Shown here: positions 38,197 through 48,982 of the stretch, one piece after another
Position numbering within the stretch: the stretch's first letter is position 1
Layout: every line of letters begins with the position of its first letter
Assembly: GCA_048013815.1 (NCBI GenBank)
Contig: CM106585.1
Location: 22,940,001 to 23,004,000 of the forward strand
DNA from: Setoptus koraiensis
Lineage: Eukaryota; Arthropoda
Direction: 5' to 3'
Length of the DNA: 64,000 nucleotides
Translations under genes and position numbers: made by a program
Notes under the pieces: generated by a model
Seen by the model: only the letters and a program-made list of their open reading frames with translations
Database searches by the model: none
What the model was told of the DNA's origin: nothing

Positions 38197-39462
38197 ATGG
38201 CTGCAGATGATGAATTTGATTTTCCATACTGTCACGAAGTTTCTAAATATGAACAATTGAACAAGATAGGTCAAGGCACTTTTGGTGAGGTTTTCAAGGC
38301 TAGAGATAAGAAGACAAGAAAACTGGTTGCATTGAAGAAGGTCCTAATGGACAGTGAGAGGGAAGGATTCCCCATAACAGCTTTAAGAGAAATTAGGATA
38401 TTGCAATTACTCAAAGATCAGAACATAGTAAATCTAATTGAAATTTGTCGATCAGCTAACAGCCCAAGAGGTAGAGCCAACTTCTATCTGGTTTTCGATT
38501 TTTGCGAACATGACCTAGCTGGTCTTCTAATTAACAATAATGTGATATTTTCCCTAGAGAGCATAAAAGCAATTATGAAGCAACTTCTACATGGCTTGTT
38601 CTTCATTCATAAAAACAAAATACTACATCGAGATATGAAAGCTGCCAACATACTGATAAATAAAAATGGCAGTCTCAAAATTGCAGATTTTGGTCTTGCT
38701 CGAGCCTATTCAGTACCCCTGGATGAAACAGACGGAAATAAAAAAGATAGCCTCAAAGTCAAACTCCCTAGATATACAAACAGAGTGGTTACACTTTGGT
38801 ATAGACCACCGGAGCTTCTACTTGGAGAGAGAGCTTACGCAACAGCTGTAGATATCTGGGGTGTTGGATGTATAATGGCAGAGATGTGGACGAGAAGCCC
38901 GATCATGCAAGGTAGTTCTGAAATTAATCAATTACATTTGATAACTGGATTGTGTGGAGAAATAACACCGGAGGTTTGGCCAGGTTGCGAAAAGCTAGCC
39001 CTGTATGAAAAGCTAAAAAACGAATGTGCTAATAACAAGCCACGTGTCTTAAAAAATCGTTTAAGCAGAGAAGTAAAGCACGAAGAAGCTCTGAACCTCA
39101 TAGATGCGATGCTTACCTTGGATCCCAACAAAAGGATTGGTGCAGAAAAAGCCTTAGACCACGGGTTTTTCTGGAGTGAACCTATACTCATTTCGACGGA
39201 TGCCATAATTCAGCGTACCGATCACCTAAAGCCATGTAGGGATCAGCTATCCAAAATGTTAGCAAAGTATAATAATTCTATGTTTGAGTTCACAGCTCAA
39301 CGCAACAGACATCCTCGTCACGCTCCACACCCACAGGGCAACTTTCCTCAACGCGGAGCCCCATCTCAATATCGCCACGGGTACCACCCACATAGGACCA
39401 CGAATCAAAGACCAAACCAAAACAACAACAACGATGGTCAATACCGGGACCATATATTTTAG
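38197..39462 (+). CDS. CDK9: CDK9, kinase of P-TEFb
   Basis: CDK9 pairs with cyclin T to phosphorylate the RNA polymerase II C-terminal domain and release paused polymerase. The 421-residue frame opens with FDFPYCHEVSKYEQLNKIGQ and the glycine loop GQGTFGEVFKA. It has the catalytic Lys in VALKKVLM, the diagnostic PITALREI helix, HRDMKAANILI (catalytic loop), DFGLARAY and the T-loop LPRYTNRVVTLWYRPPELLL with the activating Thr. The C-terminal tail (about residue 365 on) is rich in H, P, N, Q and R (HPRHAPHPQG, NQNNNNDGQ), comparable to the flexible CDK9 tail. No intron. It converges with CCT8, 298 bp apart. Confidence 0.96.
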   Translation: MAADDEFDFPYCHEVSKYEQLNKIGQGTFGEVFKARDKKTRKLVALKKVLMDSEREGFPITALREIRILQLLKDQNIVNLIEICRSANSPRGRANFYLVFDFCEHDLAGLLINNNVIFSLESIKAIMKQLLHGLFFIHKNKILHRDMKAANILINKNGSLKIADFGLARAYSVPLDETDGNKKDSLKVKLPRYTNRVVTLWYRPPELLLGERAYATAVDIWGVGCIMAEMWTRSPIMQGSSEINQLHLITGLCGEITPEVWPGCEKLALYEKLKNECANNKPRVLKNRLSREVKHEEALNLIDAMLTLDPNKRIGAEKALDHGFFWSEPILISTDAIIQRTDHLKPCRDQLSKMLAKYNNSMFEFTAQRNRHPRHAPHPQGNFPQRGAPSQYRHGYHPHRTTNQRPNQNNNNDGQYRDHIF

Positions 39463-39760
39463 TCTGCTTTCGAAAATATTTATTGCTCGCCTCGTAAAAA
39501 TCCGTATTTAAACTTGGATCTCCTATTGTGCTTGAATAATGACAATATTCAACTAATGAACGTTTACGTTAATAATAGATACTGAATCACTTCCATGAAT
39601 TTTCATGCTGTAAATAAAGGCAATTCAGTTGTTGCTCAAAAAAGTGTCCCGTAGGTGATATTAAACATATGTGAAATCCGACAAGGCGGAATCTTTAATT
39701 TTTTATTTTTTTGTAGGTGCTATCATTTGTTAGTTATTCAAAAAATCATGATCGCTGTTT
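39463..39760. other. Convergent 3' region of CDK9 and CCT8
   Basis: An AATAAA in 'gctgtaaataaaggc' (39610-39620, plus strand) is a likely CDK9 polyadenylation signal. No gene. Confidence 0.55.
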
Positions 39761-41518
39761 TTAGTCTTCATTGTCCCACGCAGCGCCTTTACTCGGAGGC
39801 GGCTTGGGACCTTGAGCAGGTTTAGCACAAATGATCTGATCAACTTGTAGAATGGTGCAAGCTGCATGCACTGCAAATTTCAGCCCCCAATACTTAGCCA
39901 GATAAAGATCGTACAATTTGGCAAGGGTCGAATCAATAGTCGAGGGAGAATCTTTATCGATGTCCAGACCGGCATATTTTTGAGTTTGATGTGACGCTAA
40001 CAGAGTAGTTAAAGCTTCATTCGATTTGATACCTGAATTTTCCGCAATAGCCCCGACGAGAGACAGTAGCGCTTCACCAAACTTGGCCACAGCGTATTGC
40101 TCGAGACCAGTGAGGGTTCTAGAGAATTCAGCTAATAGACGAGCAAGCTCAACTTCTGTAGCACCGGCTCCAGCTAGTAGCTTTCCATCTCTTGTGATCA
40201 TTTTGAATACGTTGATGCCATCGTCTAAAGCTCGCTCAACATCGTCCATAATATTGTCAGTAGATCCACGCAGGACAATGGTGGCAATCTTAGATTTTTC
40301 TTCGTTCAACTTGAAAATGACTACAGGTGTGTCGCCTACCTCGTCGACAGTTATTTCATCGCAGAATCCGGCTTCATCGGGTGTAGGTGGTCTAAGTTTA
40401 AGTAGCGCTGAGGCACCAATTGAACGACATAGACGTTTGACATCAAATTTTGAGCTCAAACGTAAAGCTGTCAATTTATACTTGTCACAGTAATGGAGAC
40501 CCAATTCGCCAAATTTTGCACCAGAAACTACAACTTTAACTCCCGAGTCAGCAATGGCTTTGATTTGTGATTCTAGAAGCTCCTCTTCGCCTCTTGAAAA
40601 ATTTACTAATTCATCAGCGCTTTTTATGAGGACGGTGCCTTTTGTTTCTGGAGCAGCGGTATCGACCGGACATGTGTAAACAGCGATCTTGGCATTGCTA
40701 ACACTCGAGAAATTTCCCTCCACGTGTTTCTTGAACACCATACCATGCACTACGTGGGACAGATTGATACCTCCTCCCAGTATCTTACAAACTCTTATGT
40801 TGTCAACATTAAATGATATTTGTTGATCGGGTAGATCACCGCTGGTTTGAGCTGCAGGAAGTACCGATATGCAAGCCTCCGCAACAAGTTTGGCTAAAAA
40901 CTCCTCATTCCCATACTGTTTGCTCATGATTGCTGTCTTGAGTGCTGGTAAGACTTCATCCAGATTACGAATATCTTTAATTTCATATGCTATGAGCTGT
41001 GACAAATATTGAGTTGTGATCTTTTCTAATGCCAGCTCATAACCATCAATTATCTCTGTTGGTTTAAGTCCCATTCTGATCAATTCACCGGCTCGATCAA
41101 GCAAGGCGCCCGACATTTGCATGACAAAGTTACTACCATCTCCGATCTGAAATATAAAACGTTAGTTAGAATCATGTTAGTTTTTTTATGTAAAAGAGAT
41201 AGGATTGCACTTTTAAGTTAAACCACTTACTTCTTGTTCCTGCATTTGAGCAGCCATTACGATTATCTTGGCTGCTGGGTGTTCTATTTGTAGCTCGCGT
41301 AAGATAGTTCCAGCGTCACTGGTGACAAATAATTTGTCCAGGTGATTGACAATCATCTTGTTCAATCCTTTTGGTCCGTATGCTGATTTGAGTGTTGAAC
41401 ATAATTCTGTACAAGCCTCAATATTACGTAAAACCGCCTCATCGATGCCTCTGAAGTATTTGGATCCCTCTTTCATCATCGATTGGAAGCCGGGCGGCCT
41501 GGGTACTGGTAAAGCCAT
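39761..41518 (-). CDS. CCT8: CCT8, theta subunit of the TRiC/CCT chaperonin
   Basis: TRiC/CCT folds actin, tubulin and other cytosolic proteins by ATP-driven closure of a double ring; theta is one of eight paralogs. Two exons: 41231-41518 (96 codons) and 39761-41146 (461 codons plus stop), total 557 residues (human 548). The intron 41147-41230 is 84 bp, with GTAAGT donor, 'ctaactaac' branch and 'atttcag' acceptor, phase 0, joining MQEQE to IGDGSNF. The N terminus ALPVPRPPGFQSMMKEGSKY, the ATP-site SAYGPKGLNKM, TSDAGTILRE and IGDGSN follow the theta pattern. A nucleotide-binding GAGATEVELAR lies near the C-terminal equatorial domain. The chain ends AKPAQGPKPPPSKGAAWDNE. Confidence 0.95.
41147..41230 (-). 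other. CCT8 intron, 84 bp
   Basis: GT-AG intron with donor gtaagt (41230-41225), branch-like ctaac and acceptor tttcag (ending 41147). Protein similarity to CCT8 runs unbroken across the joined exons. It serves as the reference for splice signals in this genome. Confidence 0.93.
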
Positions 41519-42164
41519 ATTTGAGTTGATTTTTTAATTCTATATACTCCAGATCAATAGTAAAATATATTGTACCAAGTGTTACAATTCAATAAGAAAG
41601 TGGGACCAGTGAGAATAATTGTTAATTTATCAAATGATATTATGTGATGCTACAGATTTTTTATGGGAGTGGACATGATAATAAATCAGACATGCAAAAC
41701 ACAGAGAATGGCTGCATCTGAAATGGAGAAAAACGTGCTCAAATCGTTCTCCTCACGGTTGCGCCTGCGCATTGCTCAATATATATTTGAAGTCTACGAA
41801 GCGCGAAATCGAACTGAAATGTTGTTTCAAACAACTTTGTAACAAAAAGATTTGTTGATCTAATTAACTTCTTTCGAAAACAAACTGGATCTATTCATAG
41901 GTAAGCCACAGAATCTCAGGTAGCATCTCTTAGCCGACCAAAATCAATTCTTTCTTCGGAAAGAAAAACATTCACATTGTTTAGCATTCAGTTATCAACA
42001 ACAAGTCAGCAAGTCAGGATTCACCACACAATCATGGGAGAGAGCATAACTATTTGATGAGAATTAAGATTTGTTACCGAGGATCATCACCAGACGTTTT
42101 GTTTGTTTCATGAGCAAACCAAGCATCAGACATTTCTAGCATGCTTCAGTATCATGAACTCGCT
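41519..42164. other. CCT8 upstream region
   Basis: AT-rich, about 650 bp, no gene recognised. It should contain the CCT8 promoter. Confidence 0.5.
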
Positions 42165-42354
42165 TTTTTTAGTTAAAATCATGATAATGTCATTAATAAA
42201 ACTAACTTGTAGAGCTACCTCAGAACAATTGACGAAGAGTTGTTTGTAGACAGGTAGATTTTCTGATTGATTTCACCGTGATCAACATATAAAGTTGGTT
42301 TCTCTTGATCATTGCGAGACGAACGTGGTAATGATTATTTGCTATGATTGATCA
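42165..42354 (-). repeat. Diverged 3' flank shared by both V-ATPase a genes
   Basis: Read on the minus strand, the 190 bp after the copy A stop aligns with 57544-57730 after copy B. About 20 bases past the stop are identical, then identity drops to roughly 80-85% with two or three small indels. Similarity ends at 'gattttaactaaaaaa', which in copy B contains the stop codon and last two codons of POLRMT. The flank therefore records an older duplication than the identical coding regions suggest. Confidence 0.85.
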
Positions 42355-44859
42355 TCATTCTACGGCTCCTTGCGAATGTTCCAACTGTAGACTGCTGTTG
42401 AATGAAAATGGCATAAAGATGTGACCTTCGCCTTTGTAAAATTTACTTTGAAATTCGACCCAATGAAGTCTAAGTGCATGCAAGAATGCTGAGAGTCCCT
42501 CCATGACTAGTAGCACAGCTACGGTTACTACAGCCCAAAAGGCAAACACCACATACATCGCAACACCACCAAATATACCTGGTGAGGTCAAGCCTTTACG
42601 CATAACTGACCATAGTACCTCGCTGAGTTGTGCGTGGGCAAGACTAAGAGCCCACAAACGCAGATAACTTGCAGTATGGGATATAGAACCCAGACAATAT
42701 TCTATGGTATGGATAGATTGATGAATAAATAAGTCCATCAGGCCATGCTCTTCATCATTGTGTTTGTCAGTTGATCGACTAGTTGAGTTTTGATCTATAG
42801 TAACTACTACATCACCATCCGTTCCACCATTATCCTGTCGCTGCGAATTATATGCAGCCGATGGTTCTGCAGCTTGTTTATCACGTTGCTTCTTAACTAA
42901 AAACGGTTTCAACAATAACATCCATGGGATGCACACCAATGCAGACAATAGTAAGAATGTCTGCATCGCTTGCTGACCGGGATAAATAGGTGCTAAATGA
43001 CATGGAGCATCGGGGTACTTGTAAAGGAACATATTGATCAACATAATCAATATGGAGGGTGCGCAACTTGAGTTTGAGTAATCATAGAAGAGCCATTTAG
43101 CTACTATCAGTAGCACCATATAACCGAATATTGCAGCCAACCATATAACTCGCGGAATGAATTCAGTTATTATGTCGATTTTGCTGTTGAAAAATTTATG
43201 ATTGACTAATGATAGAGCAACACCGAAGCCCATTTGTGATATGCCTAATATAACGGAAAGTTTCATCTTGAAACTATTATAGAATAAGATTTTGTTCTGC
43301 GAGATGGCCCAAATAGGGTCCATACCAAGTGGATATGGAGATCCTGAAAATGTGTACTGTGGATCAAGTGTGAGATGTTCCGGGTAAAAAGTTGTATTGG
43401 CACCTAGTTTAGGTGGTGACCATGATGTACCAAATATGTTCATAGATTTGGAAAATACATCATTGTAAATGAATCCTGTGTAAATGGAAAATATGCCCAT
43501 GAACAGTATCATGTATCTGCCATTAAAAAACGTTAGCCATATCTCGGATCCGCCAGCTTGCATTAGATTTTTCTCCTTCAGCACCATCCACAAAGCAAAC
43601 AATGACATAATAACTCCGTGACCGGCATCTCCAAACATAACAGCAAATAAAAATGGAAATGTTATTATTGTGTAGGGAGCCGGATTGACCTCTCTATATG
43701 ACGCGATACCGTAGGAATTCACAATTCCCTGAAAACTGCTAGTGACTTTGTTTGTACGATTGTAGGTTGGTGGTGTCTCGTTCGTTTCCATTCTATTCAT
43801 GATTGACGGAACGTTTGAACCCGATCGTTGAGCCGCATTCGCCAAAGCTAGCTGTATTCTTTGAACATCATCAGTGGCGCACCAACATTCGGCAATCAAA
43901 CATTTTTGTGTTACATCTAAATTGAACATGTTCATTGTGTGATAAATTGCTTTCATTTTGTGAACTTTAATGAACCAGGCCTTCATGTTTTTTGCTGCCG
44001 CAACTAAAACGCGGTGCCTATGTTCGTTTGTTTGGCTGAGTACAGTATTTAAGTCTTCGATACGAGATATGACACCACCTATCATCTCTCTTCGCTCTGG
44101 TGGAGTCTCTGGGCACGGATATAGAGAGGCCCTAAAACCTTCACAAATCTTTTTTACTCTGGCCTTCAGTTGTTCTCCTTGGAAAAATATGATGAATACC
44201 GACTTGTAAACATTGTCGCCCGTGTGAGGATCCTCGAGAGGCTGCTCAATTTCCGCTTGTCGCAAAAACACATTACCTCGACAAACTCTCCATAACATAC
44301 GCTCAAAAGCGTGTAATCGTTCTCTCAAGATGACGCCTGCAACAAATCCGAGCCTCGTTTGTGTCTGACCTCCAGCTCTGAGTCCTTCCTCACATAGTAG
44401 CTGTATGCTATCATCAGCCAACGCGCTATCTTGCATCTCATCAAAAAATTGTTGGGTCTTCTTTAGAATGTGACGCAACTCACTTAACTCAAGGTATGAT
44501 TTCTTCAGAACCTCAGCATTTGAATTGACTTCTCTGAGTTCACTTTCTAATTTTTCAAAGTTAGCCTCCAAATCTATCATCTCTCTTTGATGAGGTGCTT
44601 CTGGATTATCTCCTGTTTCAAGCATTGGTATACCATCCTTTTTTATTTCTTTTTCAAGGTAACGCAATTTTCTTTGAATTTCATCGCAACGTCTAACCTC
44701 ATTGACAAATTTACGCTGAAATGCATTGGTATCTGGGTTTAAATCACGGAATTGTACTAGACCCAACTCTCCTAATTCCGACACCGTGTTGTAAGCTGAT
44801 TCCGATTGGAGGAACAACTGCGACAGTTGCATCTCCTCACTCCTGAAGAGAGCCCCCAT
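42355..44859 (-). CDS. ATP6V0A: V-ATPase V0 subunit a, copy A
   Basis: Subunit a forms the two proton half-channels of the V0 sector and the peripheral stator of the vacuolar H+-ATPase. The product has 834 residues. The N-terminal cytosolic half (about 1-390) opens MGALFRSEEMQLSQLFLQSE, and the C-terminal half has about eight membrane helices. The essential arginine is in SYLRLWALSLAHAQLSEVLW, and the motifs PFLFAVMFGDAGHG and WLTFFNGRYMILFMGIFSIY are typical. The protein is identical to copy B (55039-57543). Both ends and several internal stretches that I compared are also identical at DNA level, synonymous sites included. The upstream sequence (44860 on) is unlike that of copy B. No intron. 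Confidence 0.96.
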   Translation of the reverse strand: MGALFRSEEMQLSQLFLQSESAYNTVSELGELGLVQFRDLNPDTNAFQRKFVNEVRRCDEIQRKLRYLEKEIKKDGIPMLETGDNPEAPHQREMIDLEANFEKLESELREVNSNAEVLKKSYLELSELRHILKKTQQFFDEMQDSALADDSIQLLCEEGLRAGGQTQTRLGFVAGVILRERLHAFERMLWRVCRGNVFLRQAEIEQPLEDPHTGDNVYKSVFIIFFQGEQLKARVKKICEGFRASLYPCPETPPERREMIGGVISRIEDLNTVLSQTNEHRHRVLVAAAKNMKAWFIKVHKMKAIYHTMNMFNLDVTQKCLIAECWCATDDVQRIQLALANAAQRSGSNVPSIMNRMETNETPPTYNRTNKVTSSFQGIVNSYGIASYREVNPAPYTIITFPFLFAVMFGDAGHGVIMSLFALWMVLKEKNLMQAGGSEIWLTFFNGRYMILFMGIFSIYTGFIYNDVFSKSMNIFGTSWSPPKLGANTTFYPEHLTLDPQYTFSGSPYPLGMDPIWAISQNKILFYNSFKMKLSVILGISQMGFGVALSLVNHKFFNSKIDIITEFIPRVIWLAAIFGYMVLLIVAKWLFYDYSNSSCAPSILIMLINMFLYKYPDAPCHLAPIYPGQQAMQTFLLLSALVCIPWMLLLKPFLVKKQRDKQAAEPSAAYNSQRQDNGGTDGDVVVTIDQNSTSRSTDKHNDEEHGLMDLFIHQSIHTIEYCLGSISHTASYLRLWALSLAHAQLSEVLWSVMRKGLTSPGIFGGVAMYVVFAFWAVVTVAVLLVMEGLSAFLHALRLHWVEFQSKFYKGEGHIFMPFSFNSSLQLEHSQGAVE

Positions 44860-46022
44860 GTTTTTGAATTGAGAAGGCTATGCTAGTTTTCTCACAAGAT
44901 GAATCTCATTTACGGGCACGAGTCTTTCCTATAATCTGTAGCCTGAATTTTCTACCCTGTTCAAGCTGAGGAAGGAAATGTATACCAAAACCTCAACTAA
45001 AGTTCAATTTTTCGAATAATTATACTATTTTCTCGAACTCAATCTTGTTGCTTTTGTTTGATTACTGGGTATATATTTAAGAGATTAAAGTTGAAAATTA
45101 GTGGATATTTTGTCAATCTTTCATGTTTGAAATATTGACGTAATAATCAATCTGACCAGGTAGACCAGTCATATATTAGCACAATAATCTCAAATCAGAG
45201 GGATTATTACGTATGTACATAGTAAATTCATGATTTGTTGAAACAAGCCCCCCGCAGATGATAGATCTCGCTGTATTTAGTACGCTAGAAATCGCCAATC
45301 AACTAACTAACCACTAACTAACAATCAACCAAACAATCAAAATTAGCACTGGCAATCCTGATATTTTCGAAACATTTTTTCTTTATTAATGCATTATCCG
45401 TAGATGCTCAGGAGACAATTGTGAATTTAAATAGAGGGTACAACTTCAGAAGATACTAGGAGAGGTTTCGATTTTTTTTCTGCCGGAGTTGGGAACAGGG
45501 CCTTGTCTTGTTCCTGGTACACTGGAGAGTTCAAAAAGACTCACCAGCGGGAAAACGAAGTTTCTGAGACCCTGACTAATGTGCTTCCAATTAACCTCTC
45601 CGTTTCACGGTGAAACTTTCACCTCATTTCTGTCCTATCACCATGATCTCTATTCTTGATCTGCCTAATGTTCGAATCGCCTTAGTTCAGAATGGTAACA
45701 TTGTTCGTTTTCCTTATCTAGCCCGATCGTTTCCGCACAATGGCCGCTTCTGATGCAGTTAAAATTTGTTTGTTTGAAAATAGCGCTCTAGTCGCGAAAA
45801 TAGGTACTACTGATCATATGGTTGTTCATTATTCATTTTCATTCCAAATCCATTCTTTAAATGCCTCATTCGCATCTAACAAATTGTAAACAAGTCAATC
45901 TTGGGCTCTGCATCACAGACCCGGAGCATTATCGATCTCTAATATCAGTTCGAACTGACTATTCTCTTTTCATTATTGACTAATAATTTTCTAGTTAGAC
46001 CGAGAAGCATTGTAGTTCAATC
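44860..46022. other. V-ATPase copy A / MAEA divergent upstream region
   Basis: About 1.16 kb between divergent starts, with no gene recognised. It should contain both promoters. It has no extended similarity to the region upstream of V-ATPase copy B; the only shared word I noticed is 'aatagtataat'. Confidence 0.5.
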
Positions 46023-47303
46023 ATGTATATACACGACGATATTAGGGATAACAGACTTTTAGCTCCCGAGCTCAAGTCAATGGAATACCCAACATTGAAG
46101 GTACCTTATGAAATCTTAAACAAAAAATATAGAACATCTCAGAAGATCATTGATCGTGAAGTTAGTTATCTCAGCCAATCGTTACAAGAATCAGAGATCC
46201 TTGTTCAATCACTTAGTAATGCAAACGGGTACCAAAGACAATCAGATGAGAAAAATTCCAGTTCCAGTATTTCTCAGGAACCAGAACCGGCTAGGGAAGT
46301 CATAACAAAACTGTTCGACGGGGTAGTTGACAAACTAGGAGTGCTAAAGCGAAAGGCTGACGATTCATTATTAGACGAGCAAGGAGCTGCACAGGTATGT
46401 AAACGTAGATTAGAGCATCTAAAGGATGGTTGTTACAATGCTTCAAACGAAATTTCATTTAATGCTTGGAAAAAGAAACGTCTGGATCGGATGCTGGTTG
46501 ATTATCTGCTTCGTAATGGATACTATGAGTCGGCCATGAAGTTAGCTCGTCACTCAAATATCGGTGATATCACCAATATAGAGTTGTTCATAGCGTCTAG
46601 GCAGGTCGAAGATAGTCTGATGGCGAGGGAGACGGACAAATGCTTAGCTTGGTGTCACGAGAATAGATCTAAGCTTAGAAAAATCAAGTCAACTTTAGAA
46701 ATTCAGCTTCGACAACAAGAATTCATTGAGCTTATTCGTCAACGTGATTCGATTGGTGCCATCAAACATGCACGAAAGTATTTCCCATCCGCAGATGAGT
46801 CACAACAACAAGAATTGCAACATGTAATGGGAATGTTAGCTTTTCCAAATGATAGAACTAAGGAGCCATACAGATCATTACTGGCCGACTCCAGATTAGA
46901 GCAGCTCAAGGAGCAATTTCGTCGCGAGAACTACACATTATTTGGCTTGAACTCAGTATCTGTATTTTCGGTAATACTTCAAGCTGGACTTTCGGTTTTG
47001 AAAACACCCCATTGTTATAAAAAATCTGGCGGTAGGAATCCCGAGTGTCCGATTTGTGGCAAGATGCTTAACGACTTGGCGAAAGAGCTACCTTACCCTC
47101 ATTGTTCTAGTTCTAAATTGATATGCGCTATAACCGGAGAGCCTTTAAATGAATATAATGCCCCTTTGATGCTACCTAATGGATGTGTCTATGGCGAAAT
47201 AGGACTAAAGTCGATGGCCGAAAAGAATCAGGGTACTGTAATCTGCAAGAGAACTCAGGATAGATTCAAGTTGAGCGAAGCAGAAAAAGTTTACGTAATG
47301 TAA
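46023..47303 (+). CDS. MAEA: MAEA, CTLH/GID E3 ligase subunit
   Basis: MAEA (yeast Gid9/Fyv10) is a RING-like catalytic subunit of the CTLH E3 ubiquitin ligase. The 426-residue frame starts about 18 residues before the conserved MEYPTLKVPYEILNKKYR block. It has a coiled N-terminal part, a LisH motif (LDRMLVDYLLRNGYYESAMK, about 157-185), CTLH and CRA domains (KCLAWCHENRSKLRKIKSTL, EFIELIRQRDSIGAIKHARK). It ends with the atypical RING: CPICGKMLNDLAKELPYPHC, CAITGEPLN, MLPNGCVYGE. Length is close to human (396). No intron. It converges with OXA1L, stops 61 bp apart. Confidence 0.95.
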   Translation: MYIHDDIRDNRLLAPELKSMEYPTLKVPYEILNKKYRTSQKIIDREVSYLSQSLQESEILVQSLSNANGYQRQSDEKNSSSSISQEPEPAREVITKLFDGVVDKLGVLKRKADDSLLDEQGAAQVCKRRLEHLKDGCYNASNEISFNAWKKKRLDRMLVDYLLRNGYYESAMKLARHSNIGDITNIELFIASRQVEDSLMARETDKCLAWCHENRSKLRKIKSTLEIQLRQQEFIELIRQRDSIGAIKHARKYFPSADESQQQELQHVMGMLAFPNDRTKEPYRSLLADSRLEQLKEQFRRENYTLFGLNSVSVFSVILQAGLSVLKTPHCYKKSGGRNPECPICGKMLNDLAKELPYPHCSSSKLICAITGEPLNEYNAPLMLPNGCVYGEIGLKSMAEKNQGTVICKRTQDRFKLSEAEKVYVM

Positions 47304-47364
47304 ATTTTATTATATCACACTCTGGACTTTAAACTAACAATAAAACGTAGACAAAATGAGAGTA

Positions 47365-48605
47365 TTATCGAGCCTCTTTTTCGGAAGGTTTTCTTCTCGC
47401 AGGACTATCTTTGTAGGTCTTTTGAATAGGACCAATAGCCGCTTTCTCGAAAGCTATTCTATCCAATCTACGAAGATCCTCTGGACCCTGTTGATTCCTC
47501 CTACTCTTGTTGAAGTCTTTCAGCATCTGTGAAAAAGATTTGTCAAGACCTAATGCAGATCGATCATGTTCTATCAAATCAGGTATATTAAATCTCTTCC
47601 TGATACGTTTATTCCTCAATACAGTTGCTTGCACCAAAGAATAAAAGTTGCTCGTAACCCAATAGCATAACATAGCCGCCGGAAAGTCATAGATTATATA
47701 GAAAATACCGACTGGCAAGGCTCTCATCCCCCAACGGATGGGTTTGGTAAAGCTGGCACTCGAACCACCTAGAACGATATAGAAATGCACGAAGATTAGG
47801 AATGGGCACCTAAGAAACTTGAAAAAATGTTTGTTGAGTTATTTGATATGAGCTCACCTCCTTCGGCACCTAGTTCAAGAGATAATAATAGAGTAGAACA
47901 CGTCAATATGGGCAACATGAAAGTTGGGTCCATCACCGATAAATCTTTGAACCATAATAAACCGCCCTCTTTTAGAGATTCCTGGTTTTCAGACAGCGTT
48001 TTGAGAATGGCATACATAGACATAAATATGGGGGCTTGACAAAGAGCGGGCCACATTCTTTGAAATTCAGATACTCCGTGTTCTTTATTTAAAGCTTTCA
48101 ACTTCATCCTGTAGTGTTCAGCCTCCATTGTATCTGAATTATGTAACGCGTCCATCATTTTGTTATTTAATTGAGTAGTTTTAGGCATCAGGTTCATGTA
48201 CACAGTTGTCGTTCGAAGACTATTAATTACAAGAGGTGTCATCAATGCCCGCAAAGTTAATGTTGTGATCGATATGCTAGCCCACCAAGGAAATATCTCA
48301 TGTAGGTAGTTAAGATAATACATAACGGGCCATGTCACGAAGAATATAATCTTGCCTTGCAGAGGCATGAGCTTCCATGGTATGATGCCTCCAATTACTT
48401 CTGGCTTTATTAGCTTGATCCCTGGGTCTATATTCTGAAGCTCTTGGAGATCCTTAGTTTTAGGCAGATCGGAATAATAAGAACATTGACATATCCTCGA
48501 GGCATTCGCATTGATTTTTCCGTATGTCATCGGTTTTAGTGCTACTGATTCTCGCCGAAGTGATCTCGTTGCAAGATAAGAGGTTATTCTGATTAAGGAA
48601 CTCAT
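47365..48605 (-). CDS. OXA1L: OXA1L, mitochondrial inner-membrane insertase
   Basis: OXA1L inserts mitochondrially encoded proteins into the inner membrane and docks mitoribosomes. Two exons, 47858-48605 and 47365-47768, join to 383 residues. The 89-bp intron (47769-47857) has donor GTGAGC and acceptor ttctag. The junction reads LELGAEG-GGSSASFTKP. The N terminus (MSSLIRITSYLATRSLRRES) looks like a mitochondrial presequence. Conserved blocks are PWWASISITTLTLRALMTPL, FQRMWPALCQAPIFMSMYAI, FKDLSVMDPTFMLPILT and DFPAAMLCYWVTSNFYSLVQ. The tail is basic (KTYKDSPARRKPSEKEAR) as expected for ribosome binding. A second acceptor 41 bases nearer the donor would add only GAHS and stop. Confidence 0.92.
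47769..47857 (-). other. OXA1L intron, 89 bp
   Basis: GT-AG intron inferred from protein continuity. A competing acceptor 'ttcttag' ends at 47810 and would make a 48-bp intron. Both that choice and intron retention end the protein after LGAHS. Only the distal acceptor keeps the last two membrane segments. Confidence 0.85.
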
Positions 48606-48982
48606 TTTGAGGTTTCGTTCGATATTGAATTGTGTATCAGATAATGATCATAGATGATTGCAGAAGGATAAAAATAATAACATAGCAGGTTAATCTGCCG
48701 GACTATATTGCTTTATTGACCAGCCAGTCGAGATACTTCTACTGAGCTAACCACACGTTTTAAACATGTGTCATTCATTACATGACTGCACACAATCCCC
48801 ACAGAAGCTTTCAAGATTCAATTTTGCCGCTGAAAAAACAAGTGGAAGCACAAAAACGTGAGGATCTTTTTCGCATATGGCCACAGTTGCATTTGTATCC
48901 TGCAGCTGCACCACTGAGGTCCGCCTTACTTCGGTTGTATTGTATTCTGATCGACTGATATCGGCAAATTAATCTATTCAAA
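48606..48982. other. OXA1L/SPCS2 divergent upstream region
   Basis: 377 bp between divergent start codons, presumably a shared bidirectional promoter. No further feature was recognised. Confidence 0.5.
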
